Part shown: one piece after another, positions 1-7,647 of the stretch | Layout: each line of letters begins with the position of its first letter | Numbering within the stretch: position 1 is the stretch's first letter | Assembly: GCA_945865855.1 (NCBI GenBank) | Contig: CAMBES010000019.1 | Span: 1 to 14,546 of the forward strand | Origin: Rhizobium sp. Q54 | Lineage (GTDB): Bacteria; Pseudomonadota; Alphaproteobacteria; Rickettsiales; UBA1997 | DNA length: 14,546 nucleotides | Direction of reading: 5' to 3' | Notes under the pieces: model-generated | Seen by the model: the letters and a program-made list of their open reading frames with translations, nothing else | What the model was told of the DNA's origin: nothing | The model's database searches: none | Position numbers and translations under genes: made by a program

Positions 1-1464
1 ATTCTCACCTTTTGCCATGCAGACTAAGGGGATTTTTATTTTTAATTCGGAAAAAACTTTTTGTGCCGCAGTCAGTTGTGGCTTGCCTCCGTCGATTATT
101 ATGAAGTCAGGAAAGCCGTCGTGAGTTTTGGAAAATCGACGCGTTAAAACTTCGCGCATCATTGCCGTGTCGTCGCGGCCGCCTTGCTCGAAACGAATAT
201 TAAATTTTCGATAACCACTTTTGATGAAGCCATCTAAACCTGCGGTAATCATGGCTCCGACGGCATTAGTTCCAGAGGTGTGGCTGTTGTCGTAAACCTC
301 AATTCGCTGCGGAATTTTTGGTAGATAGAAAATTTTTTTCACTTCGATCAACAACTCTTTCGTATTTAAATTTTGTGAAATTTTCTGTTCAAGATTCTGA
401 ATTGTGATTTGGGACTGATCCTTGATCAAAGAGAGTTTGGGGCCTTTTTTTGGCGTTAGAATCGTAACTTTTTTTCCAGAAATTTTTTCTAAAAATCCTT
501 CAAATAATTTTTTTTCAGCGAGCTCGTGATCCAATAAAATTAAATTCGGTGCCGTCTGCGAAAGGTAAAATTGTCCGAGAAATTCGGAGAGAGTTTTGTC
601 TGCATCTTCGCTCTCAAAAAAATAGGGCTTCGCGCCAAAATTTTGTCCGCCGCGGAAAAATGAAATATAGATGCAAATCTTGTCACCAGAGGTTGCAAGA
701 GTGATCGAATCAAAATCTTTTAGCTCTCCAACATTAATATTTTGCTTAACCTGAATCGCATTTAAAGCCTTGATTTGGTCTCTCGTTTGCGCCGCTTTTT
801 CATATTCCTCTGACGCACTTAAACGCTGCATTTTTTGCGCTAAATTTTTTTGTACGGCGACAGATTTGCCGCTCAAAACATCAGAAACATTTTGTACAGA
901 AACTTCGTATTCATCGCGCGATACTAGACCAACACAGGGTGCGGCGCATCTTTTAATTTGATATTCTAGGCAAGGTTTTTTGCGCGATTTAAAATCTGAA
1001 TCAGAGCAATTGCGCAACAAAAAACTTTTACGCAGCAAATCAATCGTGTGATTAACGTCGTGAGTTGAGGCAAATGGACCAAAGTACGATCCGCCACCAA
1101 CCTTGACTCCGCGGTATTTTGCAATGCGTGGAAATTGATGATCGGTAATTAAAATCTGTGCAAAAGTTTTGTCGTCGCGCAGCAAAATATTAAATTTTGG
1201 CTGAAATTTTTTAATGAGATTGTGCTCGAGTAAAAGGGCTTCTGCCTCACTTACAGTCTGGGTTGTTTCAATTTTTTCGACGAGAAAAACCATTCGCGCA
1301 ATTCGCGCCGAGAGCTGATTTTCTTTGCCGTAACTCGCTACTCTCTTCTGCAAATTTTTTGCTTTACCAACGTAAAGCAAATTTTCCTTCGCATCAAAAA
1401 ACTGGTAGATTCCAGGAGTTTTTGGAATAGTGGAAAGCTTTAATTTTATTACTTCGACAGACAT
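1..1464 (-). CDS. uvrC: UvrC, excinuclease ABC subunit C (3' end beyond window)
   Basis: UvrC makes both incisions in nucleotide excision repair, acting in the cytoplasm on UvrB-DNA complexes. Bases 1464 to 1 read as 488 uninterrupted codons; I checked every triplet. A GIY-YIG domain opens the protein (GIY at residues 18-20, YVGKA at 31-35). A UVR motif that binds UvrB lies around residues 208-243. The RNase H-like C-terminal nuclease begins with EVYDNSHTSG (D392) and reaches IIIDGG (D458), the positions of the first two catalytic aspartates. The last catalytic His and the helix-hairpin-helix tail lie outside the window; the family is usually about 600 residues. The ATG at 1464 fits the family N-terminus and has no Shine-Dalgarno sequence. 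It diverges from thyX across 67 bases. Identity is secure. Confidence 0.97.
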   Translation of the reverse strand, partial: MSVEVIKLKLSTIPKTPGIYQFFDAKENLLYVGKAKNLQKRVASYGKENQLSARIARMVFLVEKIETTQTVSEAEALLLEHNLIKKFQPKFNILLRDDKTFAQILITDHQFPRIAKYRGVKVGGGSYFGPFASTHDVNHTIDLLRKSFLLRNCSDSDFKSRKKPCLEYQIKRCAAPCVGLVSRDEYEVSVQNVSDVLSGKSVAVQKNLAQKMQRLSASEEYEKAAQTRDQIKALNAIQVKQNINVGELKDFDSITLATSGDKICIYISFFRGGQNFGAKPYFFESEDADKTLSEFLGQFYLSQTAPNLILLDHELAEKKLFEGFLEKISGKKVTILTPKKGPKLSLIKDQSQITIQNLEQKISQNLNTKELLIEVKKIFYLPKIPQRIEVYDNSHTSGTNAVGAMITAGLDGFIKSGYRKFNIRFEQGGRDDTAMMREVLTRRFSKTHDGFPDFIIIDGGKPQLTAAQKVFSELKIKIPLVCMAKGEN

Positions 1465-1531
1465 TCGAAATTTAGAATTTAGATTTTAGATTATTGATCT
1501 AGAAAGCCTCCAAATCAAAATCTCCTAAACA

Positions 1532-2467
1532 ATGGTTATTAAAAAAGAACAGCTGGAAGAAATCGCTTTGCTGCGCGCTCAATCAAATCAAACGCTCAGA
1601 CCAGTTTCTCCTGAATTAGAAAAAATTTTGTACCAGCCTTTCGAAGTTTTAGATCATGGCTTCGTGCGCGTTGTCGACTACATGGGCAATGATTCTTCCG
1701 TAGTGCAAGCCGCTCGAGTTTCTTACGGCGCCGGCACAAAAAAAGTCAATGCCGACAAAGCTTTGATTAATTATTTGATCGCGCACCGCCACACTACGCC
1801 GCTCGAAATGTGCGAAATTAAATTTCACATCAAGCTACCAATTTTCGTTGCTCGCCAATGGATCCGACACCGCACCGCTTCAGTAAATGAATATTCCGCA
1901 CGCTACTCGATTGTTGAAGATGAATTCTACATTCCAAATGCTGCAAATCTTTCGGCGCAGTCAAAAATTAATCATCAAGGGCGCGACGAAAGCACAACTC
2001 TTAACTCTGCCGAATCAAAAAAAGTTTTACAAATTTTGAAGGAAGATTCGCTAAAATCTTACGACCATTATTTGGAAATGATTAATCAAGATGCTGATGG
2101 CAATATCACTGATTCAAATAGAGAGGGCCTTGCTCGCGAGCTGGCTCGTATGAATTTACCACTCAGCTGCTACACGCAATGGTATTGGAAAATCGATCTC
2201 CACAATCTTCTCCATTTTTTGCATTTGCGCGCTGATTCACACGCGCAATACGAGATCCGTGTTTACGCTGAAGTAATGCTCGACATGGTTAAAAAATGGG
2301 TGCCACATTGCTTCGATGCCTTCATCAAAAATAATAAGTCTGGAAAGACTCTTTCCGGACCAGCACTTGAAACAGTGCGCAAAATGCTCAAAGGCGAAAA
2401 TATTAAACAGCCCGAAAGCGGACTTAGCACCAGAGAATGGGACGAGTTAATGAAATTAATTTTTTAG
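1532..2467 (+). CDS. thyX: ThyX, FAD-dependent thymidylate synthase
   Basis: ThyX methylates dUMP to dTMP using methylene-tetrahydrofolate as carbon donor and FAD/NADPH as reductant, the flavin alternative to ThyA. The 311-residue protein carries the family signature RHRX7S (R112, H113, R114, then S122) followed by ARYS. The C-terminal half has the expected LPLSCYTQWYWKIDLHNLLHFLHLR-type core around residues 210-235, here described by its first and last residues only as L210-R235 approximately. Length is at the upper end for ThyX because of an N-terminal segment before the catalytic core. The ATG at 1532 has no Shine-Dalgarno sequence. The TAG stop overlaps the ribosome binding site of tatA, so the two are probably co-transcribed. 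Dut, encoded at 5334, supplies its substrate. No ThyA is visible here. Confidence 0.97.
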   Translation: MVIKKEQLEEIALLRAQSNQTLRPVSPELEKILYQPFEVLDHGFVRVVDYMGNDSSVVQAARVSYGAGTKKVNADKALINYLIAHRHTTPLEMCEIKFHIKLPIFVARQWIRHRTASVNEYSARYSIVEDEFYIPNAANLSAQSKINHQGRDESTTLNSAESKKVLQILKEDSLKSYDHYLEMINQDADGNITDSNREGLARELARMNLPLSCYTQWYWKIDLHNLLHFLHLRADSHAQYEIRVYAEVMLDMVKKWVPHCFDAFIKNNKSGKTLSGPALETVRKMLKGENIKQPESGLSTREWDELMKLIF

Positions 2468-2471
2468 GAGG
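2466..2471 (+). promoter_or_regulatory. Consensus Shine-Dalgarno sequence of tatA
   Basis: AGGAGG lies six bases upstream of the tatA ATG at 2478 and overlaps the last two bases of the thyX TAG stop. It fixes the tatA start. It is the only perfect Shine-Dalgarno sequence found upstream of any start codon in this window. Confidence 0.9.
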
Positions 2472-2477
2472 AAACAC

Positions 2478-2651
2478 ATGTCAATCGGAACAGGTGAATT
2501 ATTATTAATCTTGGTGATCGTATTTGTGCTTTTCGGCGCAGGAAAATTGCCCCAAGTAATGGGCGACATCGGCAAAGGAATTAAGGGTTTAAAAAAAGGC
2601 CTTAAGGAAGAAGAAAAGAAGCCTGACGAAATTGATTCGAGCAAAAAATAA
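2478..2651 (+). CDS. tatA: TatA, twin-arginine translocase pore subunit
   Basis: TatA oligomerises in the inner membrane to form the passage for folded proteins carrying twin-arginine signals. The 57-residue product has the standard layout: a short periplasmic N-terminus (MSIGTGE), one membrane helix (about residues 8-18), the hinge FGAGKLP at residues 19-25, an amphipathic helix beginning MGDIGKGIKGLKKG, and a short charged tail rich in Glu and Lys. It is at the short end for TatA and is easily missed by length-filtered gene callers. TatE is an alternative name for the same fold. Neither tatB nor tatC is in the window. A likely client is the Rieske protein PetA, encoded at 5849. The gene sits between thyX (10-base gap) and exoD (5-base gap), probably in one transcript. 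Confidence 0.95.
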   Translation: MSIGTGELLLILVIVFVLFGAGKLPQVMGDIGKGIKGLKKGLKEEEKKPDEIDSSKK

Positions 2652-2656
2652 TACTC

Positions 2657-3256
2657 GTGGATCAACAAAGAATAATCACAACTCAAGTAATCGAAGACGT
2701 TGTTAACGGATCGTCTGCCGATCGCGTTCCCTTGCAAGATTTGGTTCGGGCAATGGATGCAGTTGGTTTTGGCTTAATAATGATGATCTTCGCTCTTGGC
2801 ACCATCTTTCCAACGCCACCGCCATTTCCGAGCATTATTTCAATTCCATTGGTTGTTTTCGCTTTGCAAATGGCGTCTGGTTACAAAGCGCCAAAATTGC
2901 CAAAAAAATTTTCTAAACTTACCGTAAAAAGATCGGTGTTAGCAGCGTTGGTGAATAAGTCTTCGCCTTACATCCGCAAGGTTGAGCGCATTTTACGCCC
3001 GCGCTTACTTTTTATGACCTCAGATGTTGCCAAAAGAATTATTGGGTTTTTTGTTTTACTATTTTCTTCCTTTATTCTCTTGCCTATACCGCTATCAAAT
3101 TTCGTTCCAGGGCTTGGCGTGCTGATTATTTCTTTTGGATTACTCGGCAAAGACGGCTTGGTAATAATTTTAGGAATTGTGGTTGGCGGGTTTGGAATGG
3201 CTCTTTCTATGGCCACCTTGATGCTTGGCGCCGAATTTATTACGAGTTTTTTTTAG
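2657..3256 (+). CDS. exoD: ExoD family membrane protein
   Basis: ExoD-family proteins (Pfam ExoD) are multi-pass inner-membrane proteins named for a role in exopolysaccharide synthesis in rhizobia; the biochemical function is not known. Using the GTG at 2657, the product has 199 residues, normal for the family. Hydrophobic segments lie at about residues 36-52, 57-74, 128-145, 148-163 and 166-192. Between them is a basic region with the typical ERILRPRL segment (110-117), and LPIPL follows at 141-145. An ATG at 2753 (residue 33) is an alternative start but would remove the helix normally preceding the first membrane segment. The gap to tatA is 5 bases, suggesting the same transcript. No exopolysaccharide genes are nearby, so the name should not be read as proof of that role here. 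Confidence 0.88.
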   Translation: MDQQRIITTQVIEDVVNGSSADRVPLQDLVRAMDAVGFGLIMMIFALGTIFPTPPPFPSIISIPLVVFALQMASGYKAPKLPKKFSKLTVKRSVLAALVNKSSPYIRKVERILRPRLLFMTSDVAKRIIGFFVLLFSSFILLPIPLSNFVPGLGVLIISFGLLGKDGLVIILGIVVGGFGMALSMATLMLGAEFITSFF

Positions 3257-3443
3257 TAGCTTTTCCTCTAACCCTCATCCTCTAGTGACTAAGTAATTCA
3301 AGAAAGAAGGTCAGAGAAAATAGCTTTTTTAAAAAATACTTTTTGAGCCAAGATCCAAAAAAGTTTGGACTCGAAGATTTATGCCGCCCGCAGTGAATAT
3401 CTTTTTTTACCACAACAAAATTCTAAGTTTAAAAAGAAGTGCA

Positions 3444-3471
3444 TTGACAGAAAAAAAAGCATTTTTACAAA
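3444..3471 (+). promoter_or_regulatory. Candidate sigma70-type promoter of rho
   Basis: A perfect -35 box TTGACA lies at 3444-3449. After a 16-base spacer comes TACAAA at 3466-3471, matching four of six positions of TATAAT but lacking the final T. Transcription would start near 3478 and give a leader of about 118 bases before the rho ATG. The call is by eye and the -10 box is weak. Confidence 0.4.
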
Positions 3472-3477
3472 GCGCGC

Positions 3478-3596
3478 CCCCAATGGGATTATCTTCAGAC
3501 CCGCCAATACGTTCTTTCAGAATTCTTCCTGAATATCTTTCGCAGCTCTTTTACCTCTCTTACATCTCTTAGTTAATTAATCTTCTAATCTAGAAA
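3478..3596 (+). promoter_or_regulatory. C-rich, G-poor rho leader, possible rut-like autoregulatory site
   Basis: Bases 3491-3590 contain 28 C and 8 G. The densest part (3541-3569) is a run of YC dinucleotides with hardly any G. Rho binds unstructured, C-rich, G-poor RNA, and rho is autogenously attenuated through its leader in Escherichia coli. The composition and place fit such a site. The function here is inferred from composition alone. Confidence 0.35.
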
Positions 3597-5183
3597 ATGT
3601 CTTCAAACAACAGCACTCTTACTTTACGCTATCCTGCCGCTCAAGCTCCAACAGTTACTACACAGCCACAACAATCAGAGCCACAAGCTTCGGAACAAAA
3701 TTACAATAAAGTGGCCCCAGCAAATAATGCTCCGCGCTTACACACGGGAAACCTGCTTAGTCGCGGCAATGCTCCACAAAGTTTTTCTTCGCAAAACCCC
3801 TCATTGCAAAGTTTTACACCAGCCACCATTTCCACTCCATCTAGCTCTTCGCAACAAACAGAGGATGATGAAGATAACGCCGAATCACGCAACCGCAACT
3901 CGGGATCTGGCGGTAAAACTCTTGAGCTCAAATCGCTAAAAACAAAATCAGCCGAGAAATTAGTAGAGATCGCCAAAGAATATGGCTTCGATAATATTGG
4001 AGATTTCGGTCGTCAGGACATCACTTACCACATCCTTAAAAATTTCTCCGACCAAAGCCCCGCCAACGTAATAATTGGCGAAGGCGTATTAGAATTACTT
4101 GACGACGGCTTCGGATTTTTGCGCGCACCAGAGGCCAATTATTTTGCCGGCTCAGACGATGTTTACGTTTCGCCAAGTCAAATTAAACGCTTCGGGCTTC
4201 GCACCGGAGACACCGTTAAAGGACAAATCCGCGCACCGAAAAAAGGCGAAAGATATTTTGCTTTACTTCGTGTGATTGAAGTCAATTTCGGCCCACCAGA
4301 AAAAATTAGAAATCGTGTTTTATTCGACGATCTCACGCCGCTTTACCCACAAGAAAAACTCAATCTCGAAGAAGATCGCCCACTTCATGGCGACATCAGT
4401 ACTCGCATAATCGACATGGTCGCCCCGATTGGAAAAGGTCAGCGCGCCTTGATTGTCGCTCCTCCGCGCACTGGTAAAACTTCTTTGATGCAAAATATTG
4501 CGCATGCAATCACTTCAAATCATCCGGAAATTATTCTCTTGGTTTTGTTGATTGATGAGCGTCCGGAAGAAGTAACCGACATGCTTCGTAACATTAAGGG
4601 CGAAGTTGTTAGCTCAACTTTTGATGAACCAGCAACGCGTCACGTACAGCTTGCCGAAATGGTAATTGAAAAAGCTCGTCGCTTGGTTGAAGCCAAGAAA
4701 GACGTGGTGATTTTGCTCGACAACATCACTCGTTTAGCACGCGCCTACAACGCAATCATGCCTTCATCCGGAAAAATTCTAAGTGGCGGTGTTGATTCAA
4801 ACGCCCTGCAAAGACCAAAAAGATTTTTGGGTGCTGCGCGTAATATTGAAGAAGGCGGCTCGCTTACAATCATCTCTACAGCCCTAATTGACACTGGTTC
4901 AAGGATGGACGAGGTCATCTTCGAAGAGTTCAAAGGAACAGGTAACTGCGAAATTGTTTTGGATCGCAAAATTTCTGACAAAAGAATTTTTCCGGCAATC
5001 GACATCACTAAATCTGGAACGAGAAAAGAAGAGCTTTTGGTTGATCGCAACACGCTTTCAAAAGTGTGGATGTTGCGCCGCATCATTAACCCACTAAGCC
5101 CTCTTGAGGCAATGGAATTCGTGCTTAACAAACTTGAACACACCAAGACGAATGAAGAATTCTTCAAATCGATGAATAGCTAA
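3597..5183 (+). CDS. rho: Rho, transcription termination factor with long low-complexity N-terminal extension
   Basis: Rho is a hexameric RNA-dependent ATPase that ends transcription. The product has 528 residues against 419 in E. coli. The surplus is residues 1-106, where 62 residues are Ser, Asn, Gln, Thr or Pro and only one is Lys, followed by an acidic patch (EDDED at 89-93). The normal protein then begins: an N-terminal helical domain (about 107-155), a cold-shock-like RNA-binding domain from V158 with the RNP-like GFGFLR at 171-176, a P-loop APPRTGKT (288-295), Walker B ending at D375, the Q-loop segment FDEPATRHVQLAE, the R-loop region SGKILSGGVDSNAL and the arginine-finger motif SGTRKEE. 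All catalytic elements are present, so the enzyme should be active. The ATG at 3597 lacks a Shine-Dalgarno sequence. An internal start just before the helical domain cannot be excluded. Confidence 0.97.
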   Translation: MSSNNSTLTLRYPAAQAPTVTTQPQQSEPQASEQNYNKVAPANNAPRLHTGNLLSRGNAPQSFSSQNPSLQSFTPATISTPSSSSQQTEDDEDNAESRNRNSGSGGKTLELKSLKTKSAEKLVEIAKEYGFDNIGDFGRQDITYHILKNFSDQSPANVIIGEGVLELLDDGFGFLRAPEANYFAGSDDVYVSPSQIKRFGLRTGDTVKGQIRAPKKGERYFALLRVIEVNFGPPEKIRNRVLFDDLTPLYPQEKLNLEEDRPLHGDISTRIIDMVAPIGKGQRALIVAPPRTGKTSLMQNIAHAITSNHPEIILLVLLIDERPEEVTDMLRNIKGEVVSSTFDEPATRHVQLAEMVIEKARRLVEAKKDVVILLDNITRLARAYNAIMPSSGKILSGGVDSNALQRPKRFLGAARNIEEGGSLTIISTALIDTGSRMDEVIFEEFKGTGNCEIVLDRKISDKRIFPAIDITKSGTRKEELLVDRNTLSKVWMLRRIINPLSPLEAMEFVLNKLEHTKTNEEFFKSMNS

Positions 5184-5333
5184 AACGCAACATCCTTATT
5201 TTATCATTCCCGCGAAAACACGATCTTGGAAGAATTTGCAACTCACTTCGAGCGAACCATTCTCAATCAACATTTTCCCGGGGATAACGAGCAAAGAATA
5301 AAATCAAATAAATCCGAATTCTTAACGATTCAA

Positions 5334-5777
5334 ATGACCACTCTTCGCATCAAAAAATTGGAAAATGGTAAAGATTTACCTTTCCCAAAATATGAAACTT
5401 CTGGCAGTGCTGGGATGGATTTACTCGCAGCAATTGCTGAGCCAATCATTCTAAAGTCTGGCGAAATAAAATTAGTTCAAACCGGCATTGCCATTGCCTT
5501 AGAAAAAGGTTTTGAGGCGCAAGTTCGCCCGCGCTCTGGATTAGCTTTGAAGAATGGAATCACTGTTCTCAACAGTCCTGGCACCATTGACTCTGATTAC
5601 CGCGGCGAAGTTTGTGCGATTTTAATCAATCACTCAAAAGTTGATTTCACAATCACTCGCGGAATGCGTATCGCGCAAATTGTTATAGCCAAACACGAGC
5701 AGGCAGAAATTGCCGAAGTAGAAAATCTTGATGATACCTCTCGAGGCACTAGCGGCTTTGGATCAACCGGGCACTAG
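5334..5777 (+). CDS. dut: Dut, deoxyuridine 5'-triphosphate nucleotidohydrolase
   Basis: Trimeric dUTPase hydrolyses dUTP to dUMP and pyrophosphate, keeping uracil out of DNA and supplying dUMP for thymidylate synthesis by ThyX. All five family motifs are present in order: AGMDLLA (residues 26-32), PRSGLALKNGI, GTIDSDYRGEV, RGMRIAQIV and the C-terminal RGTSGFGSTG. The ATG at 5334 gives 147 residues, close to the 151 of E. coli. The same frame is open up to a TTG at 5226, but the extra 36 residues are not part of the family and no ribosome binding site supports them. The 150 bases after rho contain no clear terminator, so rho and dut may share a transcript. The gene ends 71 bases before petA. 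Confidence 0.96.
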   Translation: MTTLRIKKLENGKDLPFPKYETSGSAGMDLLAAIAEPIILKSGEIKLVQTGIAIALEKGFEAQVRPRSGLALKNGITVLNSPGTIDSDYRGEVCAILINHSKVDFTITRGMRIAQIVIAKHEQAEIAEVENLDDTSRGTSGFGSTGH

Positions 5778-5848
5778 AAATTGTTGCTAGTTTTTGTTTA
5801 GAAAATAAAAAGCGCGCCCTTCTTTTTTAGAAAATTTTTTTCCAATTA

Positions 5849-6370
5849 ATGACTAATCCAGTAAAAAACGAAAGTCGTCGCAAGTTACTTACGACTACAG
5901 CTTACGCCACCGCTGGCGTCGGCGCAGCTTGTGCAATTCTTCCTTTCATCGACAGCATGAATCCGTCAAGCGACGTACAAGCGCTTGCCTCAGTTGAAGT
6001 TGAAATCTCCAACATCAAAGTTGGTGAAGAAAAAAAAGTAATGTGGCGCGGTAAGCCAGTGTCAATTAGAAGGCGCAACGCTGAAGAAATTCAAGCCGCG
6101 AAAGATGTAAATTTGGCCGAACTTCGCGATCCACAAGAAGATTCAGCTCGCGTTAAACCGGGCAAAGAAGAGTGGCTAGTAACAATCGAAATCTGTACTC
6201 ATTTGGGCTGCATTCCAATCGTCGGCGAAGGTGAATATAAAGGTTGGTTCTGCCCTTGTCACGGCTCGCAATACGATACCTCAGCCCGCATAAGAAAAGG
6301 CCCAGCACCGAAAAATTTAGAAATTCCTCCTTACGAATTCTTGTCAGATACAAAAATTAAAATCGGCTAA
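5849..6370 (+). CDS. petA: PetA, ubiquinol-cytochrome c reductase Rieske iron-sulfur subunit
   Basis: This subunit carries the 2Fe-2S cluster that takes electrons from ubiquinol at the Qo site and passes them to cytochrome c1. The 173-residue protein begins with a twin-arginine element SRRKLL (residues 9-14) ahead of the single membrane anchor (about 17-34). It ends in the Rieske fold with CTHLGC (116-121) and CPCHGS (135-140). Cluster ligands are C116, H118, C135 and H138; C121 and C137 should form the stabilising disulfide. The uncleaved twin-arginine anchor means Tat-dependent export, and tatA lies upstream at 2478. Only two bases separate it from petB. The ATG at 5849 has no Shine-Dalgarno sequence; the context matches alphaproteobacterial Rieske proteins throughout. 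Confidence 0.98.
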   Translation: MTNPVKNESRRKLLTTTAYATAGVGAACAILPFIDSMNPSSDVQALASVEVEISNIKVGEEKKVMWRGKPVSIRRRNAEEIQAAKDVNLAELRDPQEDSARVKPGKEEWLVTIEICTHLGCIPIVGEGEYKGWFCPCHGSQYDTSARIRKGPAPKNLEIPPYEFLSDTKIKIG

Positions 6371-6372
6371 AA

Positions 6373-7617
6373 ATGAGCAATCACATTCAAAATGATTTCG
6401 AAAAATCGCTTACTGAAAAATCGAAAGTTGCCAAATGGATCAACGATCGCCTGCCGATTATTTCAACATTGGAAAATACTCTCTTCAAACATGCTTACCC
6501 AAAAAATCTAAGTTACTGGTGGAACTTCGGATCGATTGCTGGCATCGCCTTAGTCGTACAAATTTTGAGCGGACTCTTCCTCTCGATGCATTACGTTGCC
6601 AATACTGAATTAGCCTTCAACTCAGTTGAACACATCATGCGCGACGTGCGATATGGCTGGCTTATTCGCTACATTCACGCCGTCGGCGCTTCAATGTTTT
6701 TCGTTGCACTTTACGCTCACATCACCCGCAGCCTTTACTACGGATCTTACAAAGCACCGCGTGAAATTTTATGGTGGATTGGGATTATAATTTTCTTACT
6801 CTCAATGGCGACGGCCTTCATGGGTTATGTACTGCCTTGGGGACAAATGAGCTTCTGGGGAGCAACCGTAATTACCAACTTATTTTCGGCAATTCCTGTT
6901 GTTGGCAAATCAATCGTGACTTGGCTTTGGGGCGGTTACTCGGTTGACAATCCAACATTAAATCGCTTTTTCTCGCTGCATTTCTTGCTGCCTTTTTTAA
7001 TTGTTGGCACGATTTTATTACACTTGGTGGCGCTGAGCACCTCAGGCTCGAACAACCCTACCGGCGTTGAAATCAAAACAAAAAAAGATTCGATTCCTTT
7101 TCATCCTTACTTCACCATCAAAGACATGTTGGGTTTTGTGGTTTTCTTTTTGGTTTTTGGATATTTCTTATTTTTCTATCCAAATTCTTTAGGACATCCC
7201 GACAACTACATTCCCGCCAATCCAATGGTGACACCGGCTCACATTGTTCCTGAATGGTATTTTCTTCCTTTCTACGCAATTCTGCGCGCAGTGCCCGATA
7301 AACTCGGCGGGGTTCTGATGATGTTTGGCGCGATCGCTCTATTGTTCGCCTTGCCATTCTTGGATCGCTCTAATGTTAAGTCTGGCGCCTACCGACCACT
7401 TTTCCAAAAAGTTTTTGCGCTCTTTATTATGAATTTCTTTTTCTTGGGCTGGCTTGGAAAAGCTCCGGCAGAAGGTTGGTATATTTGGGCTTCGCGCTTC
7501 TCGACTTTTTATTACTACGCTTACTTTTTGATAATTTTACCGAATCTGCCGAAGTTTGAAAAAACCTTGCCACTTCCAGAATCAATCGACGAAGACTACA
7601 AATCAAAACACACCTAG
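6373..7617 (+). CDS. petB: PetB, cytochrome b subunit of the bc1 complex
   Basis: Cytochrome b is the membrane core of complex III, holding two b hemes and the Qo and Qi quinone sites. The 414-residue protein shows the paired heme ligands with exact spacing: H102 and H116 in the second helix, H203 and H217 in the fourth (14 residues apart in each pair). The Qo-site motif PEWY is at 293-296. The full set of membrane helices is visible, and the product is a complete single-chain cytochrome b, not the split b6/subunit IV form. Glycine codons are GGC 12, GGA 8, GGT 4, GGG 2, a useful reference for native codon use. It starts two bases after petA and ends 30 bases before petC, and the three clearly form one operon. 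Confidence 0.98.
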   Translation: MSNHIQNDFEKSLTEKSKVAKWINDRLPIISTLENTLFKHAYPKNLSYWWNFGSIAGIALVVQILSGLFLSMHYVANTELAFNSVEHIMRDVRYGWLIRYIHAVGASMFFVALYAHITRSLYYGSYKAPREILWWIGIIIFLLSMATAFMGYVLPWGQMSFWGATVITNLFSAIPVVGKSIVTWLWGGYSVDNPTLNRFFSLHFLLPFLIVGTILLHLVALSTSGSNNPTGVEIKTKKDSIPFHPYFTIKDMLGFVVFFLVFGYFLFFYPNSLGHPDNYIPANPMVTPAHIVPEWYFLPFYAILRAVPDKLGGVLMMFGAIALLFALPFLDRSNVKSGAYRPLFQKVFALFIMNFFFLGWLGKAPAEGWYIWASRFSTFYYYAYFLIILPNLPKFEKTLPLPESIDEDYKSKHT

Positions 7618-7647
7618 ATTTCGCCAAGAAATTGCACAAATTTTAAA

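Larger units (their letters stand above)
3257..3596 (+). other. Intergenic region between exoD and rho
   Basis: This is the only gene-free stretch above 300 bases. The first half, up to about 3400, is A/T-rich with short homopolymer runs. It contains a small stem-loop (TCCAAA at 3354-3359 pairing with TTTGGA at 3364-3369) that lacks a following T-tract. The second half contains a candidate promoter and the C-rich rho leader, listed separately. A 63-codon open frame at 3381-3572 has no recognisable domain and overlaps the candidate promoter, so I do not call it a gene. Confidence 0.7.

Noticed and set aside
3352..3371. Stem-loop TCCAAA/TTTGGA as exoD terminator
   Set aside because: The stem is short and A/T-rich and no T-tract follows it.
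3381..3572. 63-codon open frame between exoD and rho
   Set aside because: It has no recognisable domain or ribosome binding site, overlaps the candidate rho promoter and leader, and its translation looks random.
4745..5167. 140-codon open frame on the minus strand inside rho
   Set aside because: It is the antisense shadow of a highly conserved rho region with no domain of its own.
5226..5333. N-terminal extension of Dut from a TTG at 5226
   Set aside because: The 36 extra residues are not part of the dUTPase fold, and the ATG at 5334 gives the normal length and start.
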